Shown here: positions 1-8,544 of the stretch, piece after piece
How positions within the stretch are numbered: the stretch's first letter is position 1
Layout of the letters: every line of letters begins with the position of its first letter
Assembly (NCBI GenBank): GCA_964520975.1
Contig: CAZFPA010000008.1
Location: 1 to 56,804 of the forward strand
From: CAZFPA01 sp964520975
Lineage (GTDB): Bacteria > Bacillota > Negativicutes > Selenomonadales > Selenomonadaceae
Length of the DNA: 56,804 bases
Direction: 5' to 3'
Translations under genes and position numbers: made by a program
Notes under the pieces: generated by a model
What the model saw: only the letters and a program-made list of their open reading frames with translations
Databases searched by the model: none
Told to the model about the DNA's origin: nothing

Positions 1-50
1 GATGGGAAGGATTTCGCCTTGCGAAATCTTTAACAATTGCGTTATAATAA
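1..50 (+). promoter_or_regulatory. Promoter-embedded repeat, copy 1 (upstream of mfd)
   Basis: This is one of three alignable copies; the others precede ftsH and uvrA. It holds a -35-like TTGCGA (19-24) and a -10 TATAAT (43-48) with an 18-bp spacer. A perfect inverted repeat, GATTTCGC/GCGAAATC with a 3-nt loop (10-28), overlaps the -35. The window edge may cut its upstream part. Promoter function is inferred from hexamers and position. Confidence 0.6.
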
Positions 51-75
51 AGCGGTAAAAGAGAAAAGGCATAGA

Positions 76-113
76 GGGGCTATCAGCCGGGGTTCCGGCT
101 GACAGTCCCTTTT
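76..113 (+). terminator. Terminator-like hairpin in the mfd leader
   Basis: An 8-bp perfect stem TCAGCCGG/CCGGCTGA with loop GGTT is extended, past one A/C mismatch, by six more pairs (one G-T) and is followed by TTTT. It lies between the TATAAT at 43-48 and the mfd start. It could attenuate mfd, end a short leader RNA, or terminate the gene upstream of the window. Confidence 0.6.
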
Positions 114-136
114 GGTATGATTGGACAGGTGAGAAA

Positions 137-3100
137 ATGGATGCACTTTTTGCGGCGATGCGTGATGACCCTTCGGTTGCACGGATCGCCAGCTGCTTTG
201 CCCGGAAGCGGGCACAGAGCTTTATATATGGTCTGGCTGGCTCACAGAAGCATGCAATATTTGCGGCTTCCTTTGCGGCGGCTCCGCGGACGACAGTCAT
301 TCTGACACATAACAAGGAGACACTGGAGGAATGGCGCGAGGATCTCGCGGCGCTTTTGCCGGAGGTTCCGGTCATCGAGCTTCCTGAGCTCGATGTGCTG
401 ACCTTTTCGGCGGCGGCCCGCAGTGTAGAGCTCATTGCGCGCCGCATGGATGTGCTGGGGCGCCTGATGCGCGAGGAGCGCATCATCGTGCTGGCCCGGG
501 CAGCCGCGGCGGTTCAAAAGGGAATTTCCAAGCAGGAATTTTCCCGTTTGAGTCTGCATCTGAAGCTCGGTGATGTCATTGAGCGGGATGCGTTGCTGGC
601 CAAGCTTGTTCAGCTTGGCTATGAGCATGCGGAAGAGGTCGAGGGCATGGGACAGTTCAGTGCCCGCGGCGGCATCGTGGATGTTTTCCCCATCAACTCT
701 CTGGTGCCGGTGCGCATCGAGTTCTTTGATGACGAGATTGATTCCCTGCGGGAATTCGAGCTGCAGAGCAAGCGTTCCATCCGCAATACGAGTTCGCTTT
801 CTGTGCTGCCGCTGGCCGGGACAGACGCTTCGGGAAATCCGGAGCTGTTTTTGTCCTATCTGGCTGAGGATGCGGCTGTGCTGTTCGATGAGCCTATGCG
901 CATCCGGGAGCAGATCCTGAAACTCATCAAGGAAAATCCGGAGATCAAGAAGCAGATTTTTGGCTGGGAGGACATCGTTGCTGCCGCGCAGGAGCGAAAT
1001 GTGCTCTATACAGCGCTCATGCTGCAGAAGCTCCATGGGGCGGAGCCTGACGAGATTGTGAGCGTCACGGTGAAAGCGATGGCGCCCTTTCAGCGGCAGA
1101 TGGACATGCTGGCGGCCGAGGTGCATAACTGGCTCGCGGCTGAGGAACGCGTGCTCATCGTTGTAGGCGACAAGACCAAGGCGGAATCCCTGCGGGAATT
1201 CTTTGCCCGGCATCGCCTGCCGTCGACGCTGGCGGCCGAGGGCGAGGCTGTAGTGCCGCAGCTCGTGAGCATTGTGCAGGGAACGCTGCTCAATGGCTTT
1301 GAGCTTCCGGCAGCCAGGCTCGTGCTCATTACGGAAAAAGATATTTTTGGCCGGCAGAAGAAAAAGCTGCTCACGCGCAAGGAGCAGGGCGAGAAAATCT
1401 CGCATTTCCGCGATATCAAGGTAGGAGACTACGTTGTGCACGTGAACCACGGTATCGGTAAATACCTGGGTGTGGAGACGCTCGATGTGGGCGGCGTGCA
1501 TAAGGATTACCTGCATATCAAGTATGGCGGCGATGATAAGCTCTTTGTGCCGACAGACCAGGTGCAGCTGCTGCAGAAGTACATCGGCTCGGAGGGCGAG
1601 GTGCCGCGCCTGCACCGCATGGGCGGTACAGAATGGGCCAAGGCCAAGGCCAAGGCCCGTGCCTCGGTACAGGATATCGCCAAGGAGCTCATCGAGCTCT
1701 ATGCGAAGCGTAAGAGCGTGCAGGGCTACGCATTTTCTCAGGATACGACCTGGCAGAAGGAATTTGAGGATGCGTTTCCCTATGAGGAGACGACGGATCA
1801 GCTCACGGCTGTGGCGGAAATCAAGGCGGATATGGAAAAAATGCAGCCGATGGACCGTCTGCTCTGCGGTGATGTGGGCTTTGGCAAGACCGAAGTGGCC
1901 ATCCGGGCGGCGTTCAAGGCCGTGATGAGCGGTAAGCAGGTGGCGGTGCTGGTTCCGACGACCGTACTGGCGCAGCAGCATTATCAGACCTTCACGGCCC
2001 GCTTCATGAATTTCGGCCCCGTCGTGGATGTGGTCTGCCGCTTCCGCACGGCAAAAGAGCAGAAAGCAACTATGGAGCGGACTGCCCGTGGGCAGGTGGA
2101 TATTCTGATCGGGACGCATGCAATCCTGAATCAGAAAAAGGTGAAATTCAAGAACCTGGGGCTCCTTATCGTCGATGAAGAGCAGCGTTTCGGGGTAAAG
2201 CAAAAGGAAAAGATCAAGAGCCTGGCCAATGGCGTTGATGTGCTCACGCTGAGCGCGACGCCAATCCCGCGTACGCTGCACATGTCCCTGGTGGGGGCCC
2301 GCGACATGAGCATCATCGAGACACCGCCGGCAGAACGCTATCCCATCCAGACCTATGTCGTGGAGAACAATGACGGGATACTGAAGAGCGCAATCCGCCG
2401 TGAGATCAAGCGGGGCGGGCAGGTCTATTTTGTCTACAACCGGGTCGAGACCATCGACCGTATGCGCCAGCGCCTGGAGGAGCTCGTGCCGGAAGCGCGC
2501 ATCCAGACCGCGCATGGACAGATGCCGGAGGAAATCCTCGAGCGCGTCATGGTGGATTTCTATGAGGGAAAATACGATATTCTGCTGGCTACGAGCATTG
2601 TCGAGAACGGTCTCGATGTAGCCAATGCGAATACGATCATCGTCTACAATGCGGATTACTTCGGTCTGTCGCAGCTCTATCAGATGCGTGGACGCGTAGG
2701 CCGTTCCAATCACATGGCCTTTGCCTATTTTGTCTATCAGGCCGATAAGGTACTTACGGAGACCGCGGAGAAGCGTTTGCAGGCCATCAAGGAATTTGCC
2801 GAGCTCGGGGCAGGCTTCAAGATTGCCATGCGGGATCTTGAGATCCGCGGCGCCGGGAATCTGCTGGGTTCCCAGCAGCATGGGCACATCGCGAGCGTGG
2901 GCTTCGAGATGTACTGCCGTCTGCTGGAGGAGGCTGTACAGTCGCTGAAGACAGGCAAGCCGATTGAGGAAATCCCGGAGCCGGTCATCGAGCTGCAGGT
3001 GGAAGCCTATCTCGATGGCGGCTACATTGCGGATGCGCTGCACAAGATTGAGATCTATCAGCGCATTGCCGCGGTGCGCACGAATGACGAACTGCCAGGG

Positions 3101-3478
3101 CTGCTCGATGAGCTCATCGACCGCTTTGGCGAGCCGACGGAACCGGTCATGCGCCTGCTGTCCGTGGCGCGCATCCGCAATTATGCGCGGGCGCTCGGCA
3201 TCAAGTCCATCATCGAAAAGCCGGCGCTGCTTGAAATCGCCTTTCTGCCGCAGCCGTCCTTTGCCGTGGAGAATATGCTGAAGCTGCGGGAATTGCTGGG
3301 CTCGGCTATGAAACTGCTGCCACCGCCGCAGCAATTGCTGCGCATCCGGCTGTCCGTCCTGCACAAGAAGGACATCACGGGCTTCACGGGTCGGGTGCTC
3401 ATGCAGCTGGCCGGGGATGAGAAGGCGCTGCAGCAGGCCCAGCAGGCCGCGCATGCAAAGAAAAGGCTGCAGGCCTGA
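137..3478 (+). CDS. mfd: Transcription-repair coupling factor Mfd
   Basis: Mfd is the ATP-dependent translocase that removes RNA polymerase stalled at lesions and recruits UvrA. The 1113 residues are close to the family's usual length of about 1150. In order: an N-terminal UvrB-like region, the RNA-polymerase-interacting domain near residue 430 (VGDYVVHVNHGIGKY), helicase motif I GDVGFGKTE near 577, DEEQ near 679, the LSATPIPRTLH motif, and motif VI GRVGRS near 850, then the C-terminal TRCF domain. The ATG follows a modest AGGTGA ribosome-binding site. It is separated by only 20 nt from yabN and is probably cotranscribed with it. The promoter-like repeat and hairpin upstream suggest its own, possibly attenuated, transcription. 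uvrA, uvrB and uvrC lie within the next 22 kb. Confidence 0.97.
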   Translation: MDALFAAMRDDPSVARIASCFARKRAQSFIYGLAGSQKHAIFAASFAAAPRTTVILTHNKETLEEWREDLAALLPEVPVIELPELDVLTFSAAARSVELIARRMDVLGRLMREERIIVLARAAAAVQKGISKQEFSRLSLHLKLGDVIERDALLAKLVQLGYEHAEEVEGMGQFSARGGIVDVFPINSLVPVRIEFFDDEIDSLREFELQSKRSIRNTSSLSVLPLAGTDASGNPELFLSYLAEDAAVLFDEPMRIREQILKLIKENPEIKKQIFGWEDIVAAAQERNVLYTALMLQKLHGAEPDEIVSVTVKAMAPFQRQMDMLAAEVHNWLAAEERVLIVVGDKTKAESLREFFARHRLPSTLAAEGEAVVPQLVSIVQGTLLNGFELPAARLVLITEKDIFGRQKKKLLTRKEQGEKISHFRDIKVGDYVVHVNHGIGKYLGVETLDVGGVHKDYLHIKYGGDDKLFVPTDQVQLLQKYIGSEGEVPRLHRMGGTEWAKAKAKARASVQDIAKELIELYAKRKSVQGYAFSQDTTWQKEFEDAFPYEETTDQLTAVAEIKADMEKMQPMDRLLCGDVGFGKTEVAIRAAFKAVMSGKQVAVLVPTTVLAQQHYQTFTARFMNFGPVVDVVCRFRTAKEQKATMERTARGQVDILIGTHAILNQKKVKFKNLGLLIVDEEQRFGVKQKEKIKSLANGVDVLTLSATPIPRTLHMSLVGARDMSIIETPPAERYPIQTYVVENNDGILKSAIRREIKRGGQVYFVYNRVETIDRMRQRLEELVPEARIQTAHGQMPEEILERVMVDFYEGKYDILLATSIVENGLDVANANTIIVYNADYFGLSQLYQMRGRVGRSNHMAFAYFVYQADKVLTETAEKRLQAIKEFAELGAGFKIAMRDLEIRGAGNLLGSQQHGHIASVGFEMYCRLLEEAVQSLKTGKPIEEIPEPVIELQVEAYLDGGYIADALHKIEIYQRIAAVRTNDELPGLLDELIDRFGEPTEPVMRLLSVARIRNYARALGIKSIIEKPALLEIAFLPQPSFAVENMLKLRELLGSAMKLLPPPQQLLRIRLSVLHKKDITGFTGRVLMQLAGDEKALQQAQQAAHAKKRLQA

Positions 3479-3498
3479 TGCCATAAGGAGGAAAAAGT

Positions 3499-4950
3499 AT
3501 GTTGGGAAATATCACAGTTGTGGGACTGGGACCGGGAAGTTTCGGGCTCATCACCATGGAAAGCTGGGAGCTCTTGCAGCAGGCCAAAACGCTGCTGTTT
3601 CGTACCGCTATCCATCCGACGGTTGAGGAGATCCGCCGTCGGGGCGTGGAAATCGTCTCTTACGATGGCTTTTATGAACAGGCGGAGAGCTTTGAGGCTC
3701 TTTATGCGGCGATTGCCGCAGACCTGATCCGCCGGGCCCGGGCCGGGGAAGAGATCGTTTACGCCGTGCCCGGAAGCCCGCTCGTCGCGGAGCGCACGGT
3801 GGTGCTGCTGCGCGAGCTGGCGGCAGAGCAGCAGGTGCCGCTGCGCATCCTGCCGGGTATGAGCTTCGTAGAGGTGCTGTACACGCGCCTGGGAATCGAT
3901 CCTATCGATGGACTGACTATCATCGATGCGGAGGATTTTGACGCACTGCCGGCCGATCTGCCGACGGGACTCGTCATCACGCAGGTCTATAATGGCGCAA
4001 TCGCCTCGGATACGAAGCTGAGCCTCATGGAGGTCTATCCGGATGATTATGAGGTTATTTTCATCCATAATCTCGGCATGCCGGATGAAAGCCTGCGCCC
4101 CATTCCGCTCTTTGAGCTGGACCGGCAGCCGGATATCGATCATCTTACGAGCCTCTATGTACCGCCGCAGAGCCGGCAGCCGGTCTTTGACCTCTCACCG
4201 CTCACGGATATCATGAAGACCTTGCGTTCGCCGGGCGGCTGTCCATGGGATCTGGCCCAGACGCATAAGAGCCTGCGCCGCAATATCATTGAGGAGGCCT
4301 ATGAGGTGCTTGAGGCCATCGAGCTTGAGGATGAGGAACTGCTCTGTGAGGAGCTCGGTGATCTGCTGCTCCAGGTCGTTTTTCATGCGCGTATGGCCGA
4401 GGAGGCGCATAGTTTCTCCATGCAGGACGTCATCGATGGCGTAACGAAGAAGCTCGTGCGGCGCCATCCGCATATCTTCGGCGATGTGCAGGCCGAGGAT
4501 GCCGGTGCGGCCCTGCTGAGCTGGGAGGCTATGAAACGGAAGGAAAAGCCGGAGCGCACCTCGGTGCTGGATGGGGTCCCGCAGGGACTGCCCGCGCTTA
4601 TGAGTGCGGAAAAGCTGCAAAAGAAGGCGGCGAAGGTCGGTTTTGACTGGCAGAGTGCTGCTCCCGTATGGGAGAAGCTTGACGAGGAGCTGCAGGAACT
4701 GCGCGAGGCTGTGCAGGAAAATGATGCAGCGCATATCAGCGAGGAGCTCGGTGATGTGCTTTTTACGGTGGTGAATCTGGCCCGCTTCCTGCGGACGGAT
4801 CCGGAACTGTCACTTATGCATACGAACTGTAAGTTTATGCACCGTTTTACCCATGTGGAAGAGCGCGTGAAGGCCAGTGGACGGGAGTGGGAATCGTTCT
4901 CTCTGGAGGAGCTCGATGCCCTTTGGAATGAGGCAAAAGGAGAAAAATAG
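3499..4950 (+). CDS. yabN: YabN-type SAM-dependent methylase/MazG pyrophosphohydrolase fusion
   Basis: This is a fusion of an N-terminal tetrapyrrole-methylase-like Rossmann domain (VGLGPG near residues 5-10) and a C-terminal MazG nucleotide pyrophosphohydrolase beginning at CPWD near residue 245. MazG shows two metal-binding helical repeats: EEAYEV...EELGDLLLQ and a second EELQEL...EELGDVLFT. The family hydrolyses non-canonical or regulatory NTPs. The substrate of the methylase half is unknown. The 483 residues match Bacillus YabN. The ATG has a strong AAGGAGG. In Bacillus, spoVT and yabM lie between mfd and yabN; here the two are adjacent. The 134 nt after it are AT-rich with T-runs and only a weak, imperfect hairpin at the stop codon. 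Confidence 0.93.
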   Translation: MLGNITVVGLGPGSFGLITMESWELLQQAKTLLFRTAIHPTVEEIRRRGVEIVSYDGFYEQAESFEALYAAIAADLIRRARAGEEIVYAVPGSPLVAERTVVLLRELAAEQQVPLRILPGMSFVEVLYTRLGIDPIDGLTIIDAEDFDALPADLPTGLVITQVYNGAIASDTKLSLMEVYPDDYEVIFIHNLGMPDESLRPIPLFELDRQPDIDHLTSLYVPPQSRQPVFDLSPLTDIMKTLRSPGGCPWDLAQTHKSLRRNIIEEAYEVLEAIELEDEELLCEELGDLLLQVVFHARMAEEAHSFSMQDVIDGVTKKLVRRHPHIFGDVQAEDAGAALLSWEAMKRKEKPERTSVLDGVPQGLPALMSAEKLQKKAAKVGFDWQSAAPVWEKLDEELQELREAVQENDAAHISEELGDVLFTVVNLARFLRTDPELSLMHTNCKFMHRFTHVEERVKASGREWESFSLEELDALWNEAKGEK

Positions 4951-5084
4951 GGCTTTTTTTCCTCTTTTTTGTCTTTTTCATAAAAAAATAGGTTTTTTTT
5001 TAATAAATTTGCAAAAATAAAGAGGAATCTCAAGAGTTATAGCGAATTAAGCTAATCGTAATAATTTCAAAGGAGGCTACACTT

Positions 5085-5369
5085 GTGAACAAAACTGAAT
5101 TAGTGGCTAATGTTGCCGAAAAGGCTGGTCTGACGAAAAAAGATGCAGAAAAGGCGGTTAACGCTTTATTCTCCAGCATCGAGGAAGCTCTTGTAAAAAA
5201 AGATAAGGTCCAGATGATTGGCTTCGGTACTTTCGAGGTTAAGGCTCGCGCAGCTAGAACTGGCCGCAATCCGCAGACGGGTGACGAGATCAAGATCCCG
5301 GCTTCGAAGAATCCTGTATTCAAGGCAGGCAAGGCTCTCAAGGAAGCTGTCAATAAGAAAAAGAAATAA
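5085..5369 (+). CDS. hup: HU-family DNA-binding protein
   Basis: A 94-residue histone-like nucleoid protein that bends and compacts DNA as a dimer. It begins MNKTELVANVAEKAGL and contains the family signature GFGTFEV followed by the DNA-contacting arm with RTGRNPQTG and the PAFKAGK-like ending NPVFKAGKALKEAV. The start is GTG, 8 nt after AAGGAGG (5070-5076). HU commonly sits beside yabN/mazG in Firmicutes. The gene appears monocistronic; the GC-rich hairpin after it could help end the transcript. A lysine-rich tail ends the protein. Confidence 0.96.
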   Translation: MNKTELVANVAEKAGLTKKDAEKAVNALFSSIEEALVKKDKVQMIGFGTFEVKARAARTGRNPQTGDEIKIPASKNPVFKAGKALKEAVNKKKK

Positions 5370-5392
5370 GACTGCGGCCCTCTTTGGGGCTG

Positions 5393-5405
5393 CCCCCGAA
5401 GGGGG
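5393..5405 (+). other. Short GC hairpin between hup and the SDR gene
   Basis: A perfect CCCCC-GAA-GGGGG hairpin lies 23 nt after hup. No U-run follows, so it is a doubtful intrinsic terminator; it may protect the hup mRNA 3' end. Confidence 0.35.
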
Positions 5406-5462
5406 ATGGGGGCTGTCACCGGTTTTCCGGCGGCAGCTCCTTTTGTCGTTGTGGAGGCAGGT

Positions 5463-6221
5463 ATGAAGGATAAGATCGTACTCATTACGGGTGGTACCTC
5501 AGGAATCGGACTCGCAGCGGCCCGGCTGTTCCTGCAGCGCGGGGCCAGTGTCGTGCTCGCCGGACGCTCGGCGGAGCGGGGGGAAGCGGCAGTAGCGAAG
5601 CTCAGTGCCGATCGTTCGCCGGCACGTATTTTCTTTGTGGCTGGCGATGTACGGCAGACTGCCGATTGCGCATCCATCGTGGCCGCGGCCGTGGAACACT
5701 TTGGCGGAATCGACGTGCTCGTGAATTCTGCGGGCGTTTACTTTGAGCGCGCCCTTACGGATATGACGGAGGCAGCTTTTGATGACATTATGGCTGTCAA
5801 TGTGAAGGGCAGCTATTTCATGGCTAAATACGCAGTGCCGGAACTGCAGAAGCGGCAGGGAAGCTCCATCGTGAATCTGTCCTCCGACGCCGGACTGCAG
5901 GGCAATTATCTCTGCAGTGCCTATTGTGCCTCGAAGGGAGCCGTTACGCTCTTTACCAGGGCGCTGGCCCTGGAGCTTGCGCCCTGGAAGATTCGGGTGA
6001 ACTGCGTCTGTCCGGGAGATATCGCGACGCCGCTTACGGAAGCGCAGCTGGCGGCCGCGCCTTCCCGGGCCGAAGCCCTGCGGGAGATGAGCGGTGTCTA
6101 TCCGCTCGGCCGCATTGGTACAGCCGAGGAGGCAGCGAGCGTCATTGTTTTTCTGGCGTCGCCGGAAGCGGGCTTTGTCACAGGCGCTGCCTGGAGTGTA
6201 GACGGTGGAATTACAGCCTGA
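5463..6221 (+). CDS. Short-chain dehydrogenase/reductase (SDR)
   Basis: A classical SDR of 252 residues, predicted to be an NAD(P)H-dependent oxidoreductase on a hydroxyl or keto group; the substrate cannot be told. It has the nucleotide-binding TGGTSGIG near the N-terminus, NSAG in place of the usual NNAG, a catalytic Ser in NLSSDAG, and YCASK as the Tyr-xxx-Lys pair. It ends with the typical FVTGAAWSVDGG segment. The ATG at 5463 follows GGAGGCAGG; an in-frame ATG at 5406 would add 19 residues absent from SDRs. It is similar to FabG-type reductases, but no fatty-acid genes are nearby, so a FabG label is not supported. Confidence 0.88.
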   Translation: MKDKIVLITGGTSGIGLAAARLFLQRGASVVLAGRSAERGEAAVAKLSADRSPARIFFVAGDVRQTADCASIVAAAVEHFGGIDVLVNSAGVYFERALTDMTEAAFDDIMAVNVKGSYFMAKYAVPELQKRQGSSIVNLSSDAGLQGNYLCSAYCASKGAVTLFTRALALELAPWKIRVNCVCPGDIATPLTEAQLAAAPSRAEALREMSGVYPLGRIGTAEEAASVIVFLASPEAGFVTGAAWSVDGGITA

Positions 6222-6239
6222 GAAGGCCGGGGGATTTTA

Positions 6240-6268
6240 TTGCATGACGCAACTGAATATGTTAGAAT
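6240..6268 (+). promoter_or_regulatory. Promoter for the GT28 glycosyltransferase gene
   Basis: TTGCAT (6240-6245) and TAGAAT (6263-6268) are separated by 17 bp, about 45 nt before the gene. Inferred from hexamers only. Confidence 0.55.
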
Positions 6269-6312
6269 GAAGTTTATGCAAATGTGGAGACGGATAGTTG
6301 GAGGAAAAGCAG

Positions 6313-7437
6313 ATGCCGAAAAAAAGCTTTCTCATCGTGACGGCTTCGATTGGTTCCGGCCATGTAAAGGCCGCTGAAGCAGTCGCTCATGAGATAAAAA
6401 CAGAATACGCTGATGCCAGTATCCGGATCGTTGATTTCATGTCAGGGGAAACCTCCTGGCTCAATGCCTTTATGAAGGAATGTTATCTGAAAATGTTGGA
6501 TTTCGTGCCGAATCTGTACGAATTCCTGTATAATTTCACCGGCGGCCATGCGGGCGGCGGGCTTGTTCAGGGCGTGCTGTCTGCCGTCATGCGGCGGAAT
6601 ATGGCCAGCCTGGTGCGTCGGTATCAGCCGGATGCGGTGATCTGTACGCATCCGTTTCCGGCGGGGGCAGCTTCCTCGCTCAAGGCGGCCGGGAAGGCAA
6701 GCTTTCTGTTTGCTACGGTCATCACGGATTATTCGGTGCATCAGATGTGGATCTATCCCAATGTTGATATGTACTTTGTGGCGCGGGACAAGATGAAGCA
6801 GGACCTGGCCGCTGAAGGGCTGCCGGCCGGCCATATCTATGTAACGGGCATTCCGGTTGAGCGGAGCTTCGGGGAAGCGTTGCCGCAGGCTGAGGCCCGG
6901 CAGCTCCTGGGACTTGTCCCGGAGGGGCCGGTCGTACTCATCATGGGCGGCGGCCTGGGGCTCGGCGGTATGGATTTTGCGTTGGCGCAGCTTGAAAAGC
7001 AGACGGTGCCGCTGCAGATCCTCGTGGTAGCAGGGCGCAACCGGGCACTGCTCCGCAAGGTCGAGCGTTTTGCTGTCCATTCCCACCATCGGGTACTGGC
7101 CTGGGGCTATACGGATCAGGTGCGGGTGATGATGTCGGCCGCGTCCTTTTTGATCAGTAAGCCGGGCGCCCTGACGATTACGGAGGCCCTTTCCATCGGG
7201 CTGCCGGTACTGCTCCATGAGCCGATCCCGGGGCCGGAGACGGACAATGCGGTCTATATGGCCGAGTGCGGCACGGCGCTCTGGGTTCGTTCGGATGAAC
7301 GACTGGCCGCGGCTATCGATGAGGTACTGCGCCAGCCGGCGTGCCTGCAGGCGATGCGGGCACGGGCGGCGGCCTGCCGCCATCCCGAGGCGGCAGCCTC
7401 GATTGTCCACGCACTGTTCCAGCGCCTCGGAGCCTGA
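6313..7437 (+). CDS. GT28-family glycosyltransferase, MGDG synthase/UgtP-like
   Basis: 374 residues resembling processive diacylglycerol glucosyltransferases (UgtP/YpfP) and plant MGDG synthases. The N-terminal MGDG-synthase domain starts with the glycine-rich ASIGSGHVKAAEAV, and the C-terminal GT-B half holds the GGGLGLGGMDF loop and the sugar-nucleotide-binding SKPGALTITEALSIGLPVL. The predicted role is adding a hexose from a UDP-sugar to a membrane lipid on the cytoplasmic face; donor and acceptor are not proven. The ATG at 6313 is preceded at 7 nt by GGAGGA; an upstream in-frame TTG at 6298 is less likely because the ribosome-binding site would lie inside the gene. No partner lipid gene is adjacent. 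Confidence 0.85.
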   Translation: MPKKSFLIVTASIGSGHVKAAEAVAHEIKTEYADASIRIVDFMSGETSWLNAFMKECYLKMLDFVPNLYEFLYNFTGGHAGGGLVQGVLSAVMRRNMASLVRRYQPDAVICTHPFPAGAASSLKAAGKASFLFATVITDYSVHQMWIYPNVDMYFVARDKMKQDLAAEGLPAGHIYVTGIPVERSFGEALPQAEARQLLGLVPEGPVVLIMGGGLGLGGMDFALAQLEKQTVPLQILVVAGRNRALLRKVERFAVHSHHRVLAWGYTDQVRVMMSAASFLISKPGALTITEALSIGLPVLLHEPIPGPETDNAVYMAECGTALWVRSDERLAAAIDEVLRQPACLQAMRARAAACRHPEAAASIVHALFQRLGA

Positions 7438-7552
7438 TCGCAGGCTTCAGACGGGACTTCATCCGGGACTTATTGAAAAAATTACGGAAAAATATTTTGT
7501 CCAGCAGGTTTTTGCCAGGTTTTTATGGAATTATAGTACTATTAGTTATCAT

Positions 7553-7578
7553 ACTTACATAGCAAACTTACTTAGCAA
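7553..7578 (+). repeat. Tandem 13-mer before the zinc-ribbon gene
   Basis: Two adjacent 13-mers, ACTTACATAGCAA and ACTTACTTAGCAA, differ at one base. They end 24 nt before the start codon, in the likely 5' untranslated region. A 10-bp palindrome ATAGTACTAT lies just upstream (7533-7542). They could be operator half-sites; no evidence beyond the repetition. Confidence 0.5.
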
Positions 7579-7602
7579 AAAGCGAATGCTGGGAAGCGTC
7601 TG

Positions 7603-8082
7603 GTGAAGGCAATGTCATTAGTGAGACTGAGTGCAGATGAAAAAACAAAAAAAAATTTGTGTCCGGTGTGCGGCAGGCCACTGAAACATGTTTCAGGCGG
7701 TGCTGTGCAGATTGTGAACGGACAGGTGGATATGGAAAGCACCAAGCCGCGTTACGAGTGTGCAACCTGCCGGACGTTCTACCGGGAGATGCTCGATACG
7801 GGCTATTATGATGTGTTTCCACTGCCCGGTAAGTCCGAAAAGAAGAAAAAGGTGCTCCGTACAGGAGAACTGCCGCCGATGCAGCTTAAGAAGGATGCCG
7901 ACGGGCATTGTACCTGTCCGCGCTGCGGCGAAGTGATGGACTTTGTCGAGGGCGGTCCCGTACGCGTTGTCGACGGCAAGGTCGATATGGATAATGTCTG
8001 GGATCATTTTCGCTGCGATCATTGCAGCTCCGTATATCGGCGCATCGCAACGACGGATTATTTCCAGTGGAGCGAAAAATGA
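7603..8082 (+). CDS. Duplicated Cys4 zinc-ribbon protein, unknown function
   Basis: I do not recognise the family. The 159 residues contain two copies of one module: CPVCG at 20-24 with a second pair at C53/C56, and CPRCG at 105-109 with a second pair at C138/C141. Between the Cys pairs each module carries the same core, GG-x-V-x-(I/V)-V-(N/D)-G-x-V-D-M-(E/D), and each is followed by an aromatic segment (YYDVF, DYFQW). A lysine-rich linker (about 77-97) joins them. Each module probably binds one zinc. No signal peptide or membrane segment is visible, so it is presumably cytosolic. The start is GTG behind GGGAAG; an ATG nine bases downstream is the alternative. Confidence 0.75.
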   Translation: MKAMSLVRLSADEKTKKNLCPVCGRPLKHVSGGAVQIVNGQVDMESTKPRYECATCRTFYREMLDTGYYDVFPLPGKSEKKKKVLRTGELPPMQLKKDADGHCTCPRCGEVMDFVEGGPVRVVDGKVDMDNVWDHFRCDHCSSVYRRIATTDYFQWSEK

Positions 8083-8095
8083 TTCTTTTGGCGGC

Positions 8096-8124
8096 TTGCT
8101 CTATGGCGGCTGTCATTGTATGAT
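8096..8124 (+). promoter_or_regulatory. Promoter for the FtsB/DivIC-like gene
   Basis: TTGCTC (8096-8101) and TATGAT (8119-8124) with a 17-bp spacer, 37 bp before the start codon. Inferred from hexamers. Confidence 0.5.
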
Positions 8125-8161
8125 AGGCTGAAAAGCCACAGGAAGATCGTGAGGGGAGACC

Positions 8162-8461
8162 ATGGGAAAGCAGGAGAATAGGAAAACATCAGGGCGCCGT
8201 CTGGACTGGTTTGTAGTCCTTATGGTGGGCATTGTTGGCTATTTTTCTTATATGATGGTATCCCAGCATTTCTATCTGAATTCTGTGAACCAGGATTATG
8301 ATGCGGCGCAGCAGCGCCTGCAGTCAGCACAGCAGGAAAATGACGCGCTCCAGCAGGAGAAGGCGCAGCTCAATGATCCGGCCTATATTGAGAAGATTGC
8401 CCGGGAGGAGCTCGGGATGACACGGCAGGGGGAAATGCCCTATATTTATTCGCGGAAATAG
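8162..8461 (+). CDS. Septum formation initiator, FtsB/DivIC-like
   Basis: A 99-residue bitopic membrane protein of the divisome. A short basic N-terminus is followed by one membrane span (residues 16-33) and a Gln/Ala/Glu-rich coiled coil (about 42-75), then the family's ending IEKIAREELGMTRQGE. FtsB/DivIC proteins bridge FtsL and FtsQ/DivIB and license septal peptidoglycan synthesis. The neighbourhood supports this: divIC-yabR is a conserved pair in Firmicutes and an S1 gene follows here. The ATG follows GAGGGGAGACC. yabP and yabQ, which precede divIC in spore formers, are missing. Confidence 0.88.
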   Translation: MGKQENRKTSGRRLDWFVVLMVGIVGYFSYMMVSQHFYLNSVNQDYDAAQQRLQSAQQENDALQQEKAQLNDPAYIEKIAREELGMTRQGEMPYIYSRK

Positions 8462-8477
8462 CCGCAGACAGATTCTC

Positions 8478-8507
8478 TTGACACTGGGAAATAGGCAAGG
8501 GTATAAT
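8478..8507 (+). promoter_or_regulatory. Promoter for the S1-domain gene
   Basis: A consensus TTGACA (8478-8483) and a consensus TATAAT (8502-8507) with an 18-bp spacer, so the S1 gene can be expressed independently of the septum gene. Confidence 0.75.
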
Positions 8508-8544
8508 AAGCGTGTAATGTATAAATTTTTGAGGAGGAAGTAAT

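Noticed and set aside
242..3484. Long open frame on the minus strand opposite mfd (over 1000 codons), and similar ones opposite uvrA, ftsH, tilS and addA
   Set aside because: They mirror strongly conserved plus-strand genes, lack recognisable domains and have no ribosome-binding site; they arise from the codon bias of the real genes.
5406..5462. N-terminal extension of the SDR from an ATG at 5406
   Set aside because: SDRs start near the Rossmann strand; the extension lies against the GC hairpin and the better ribosome-binding site serves the ATG at 5463.
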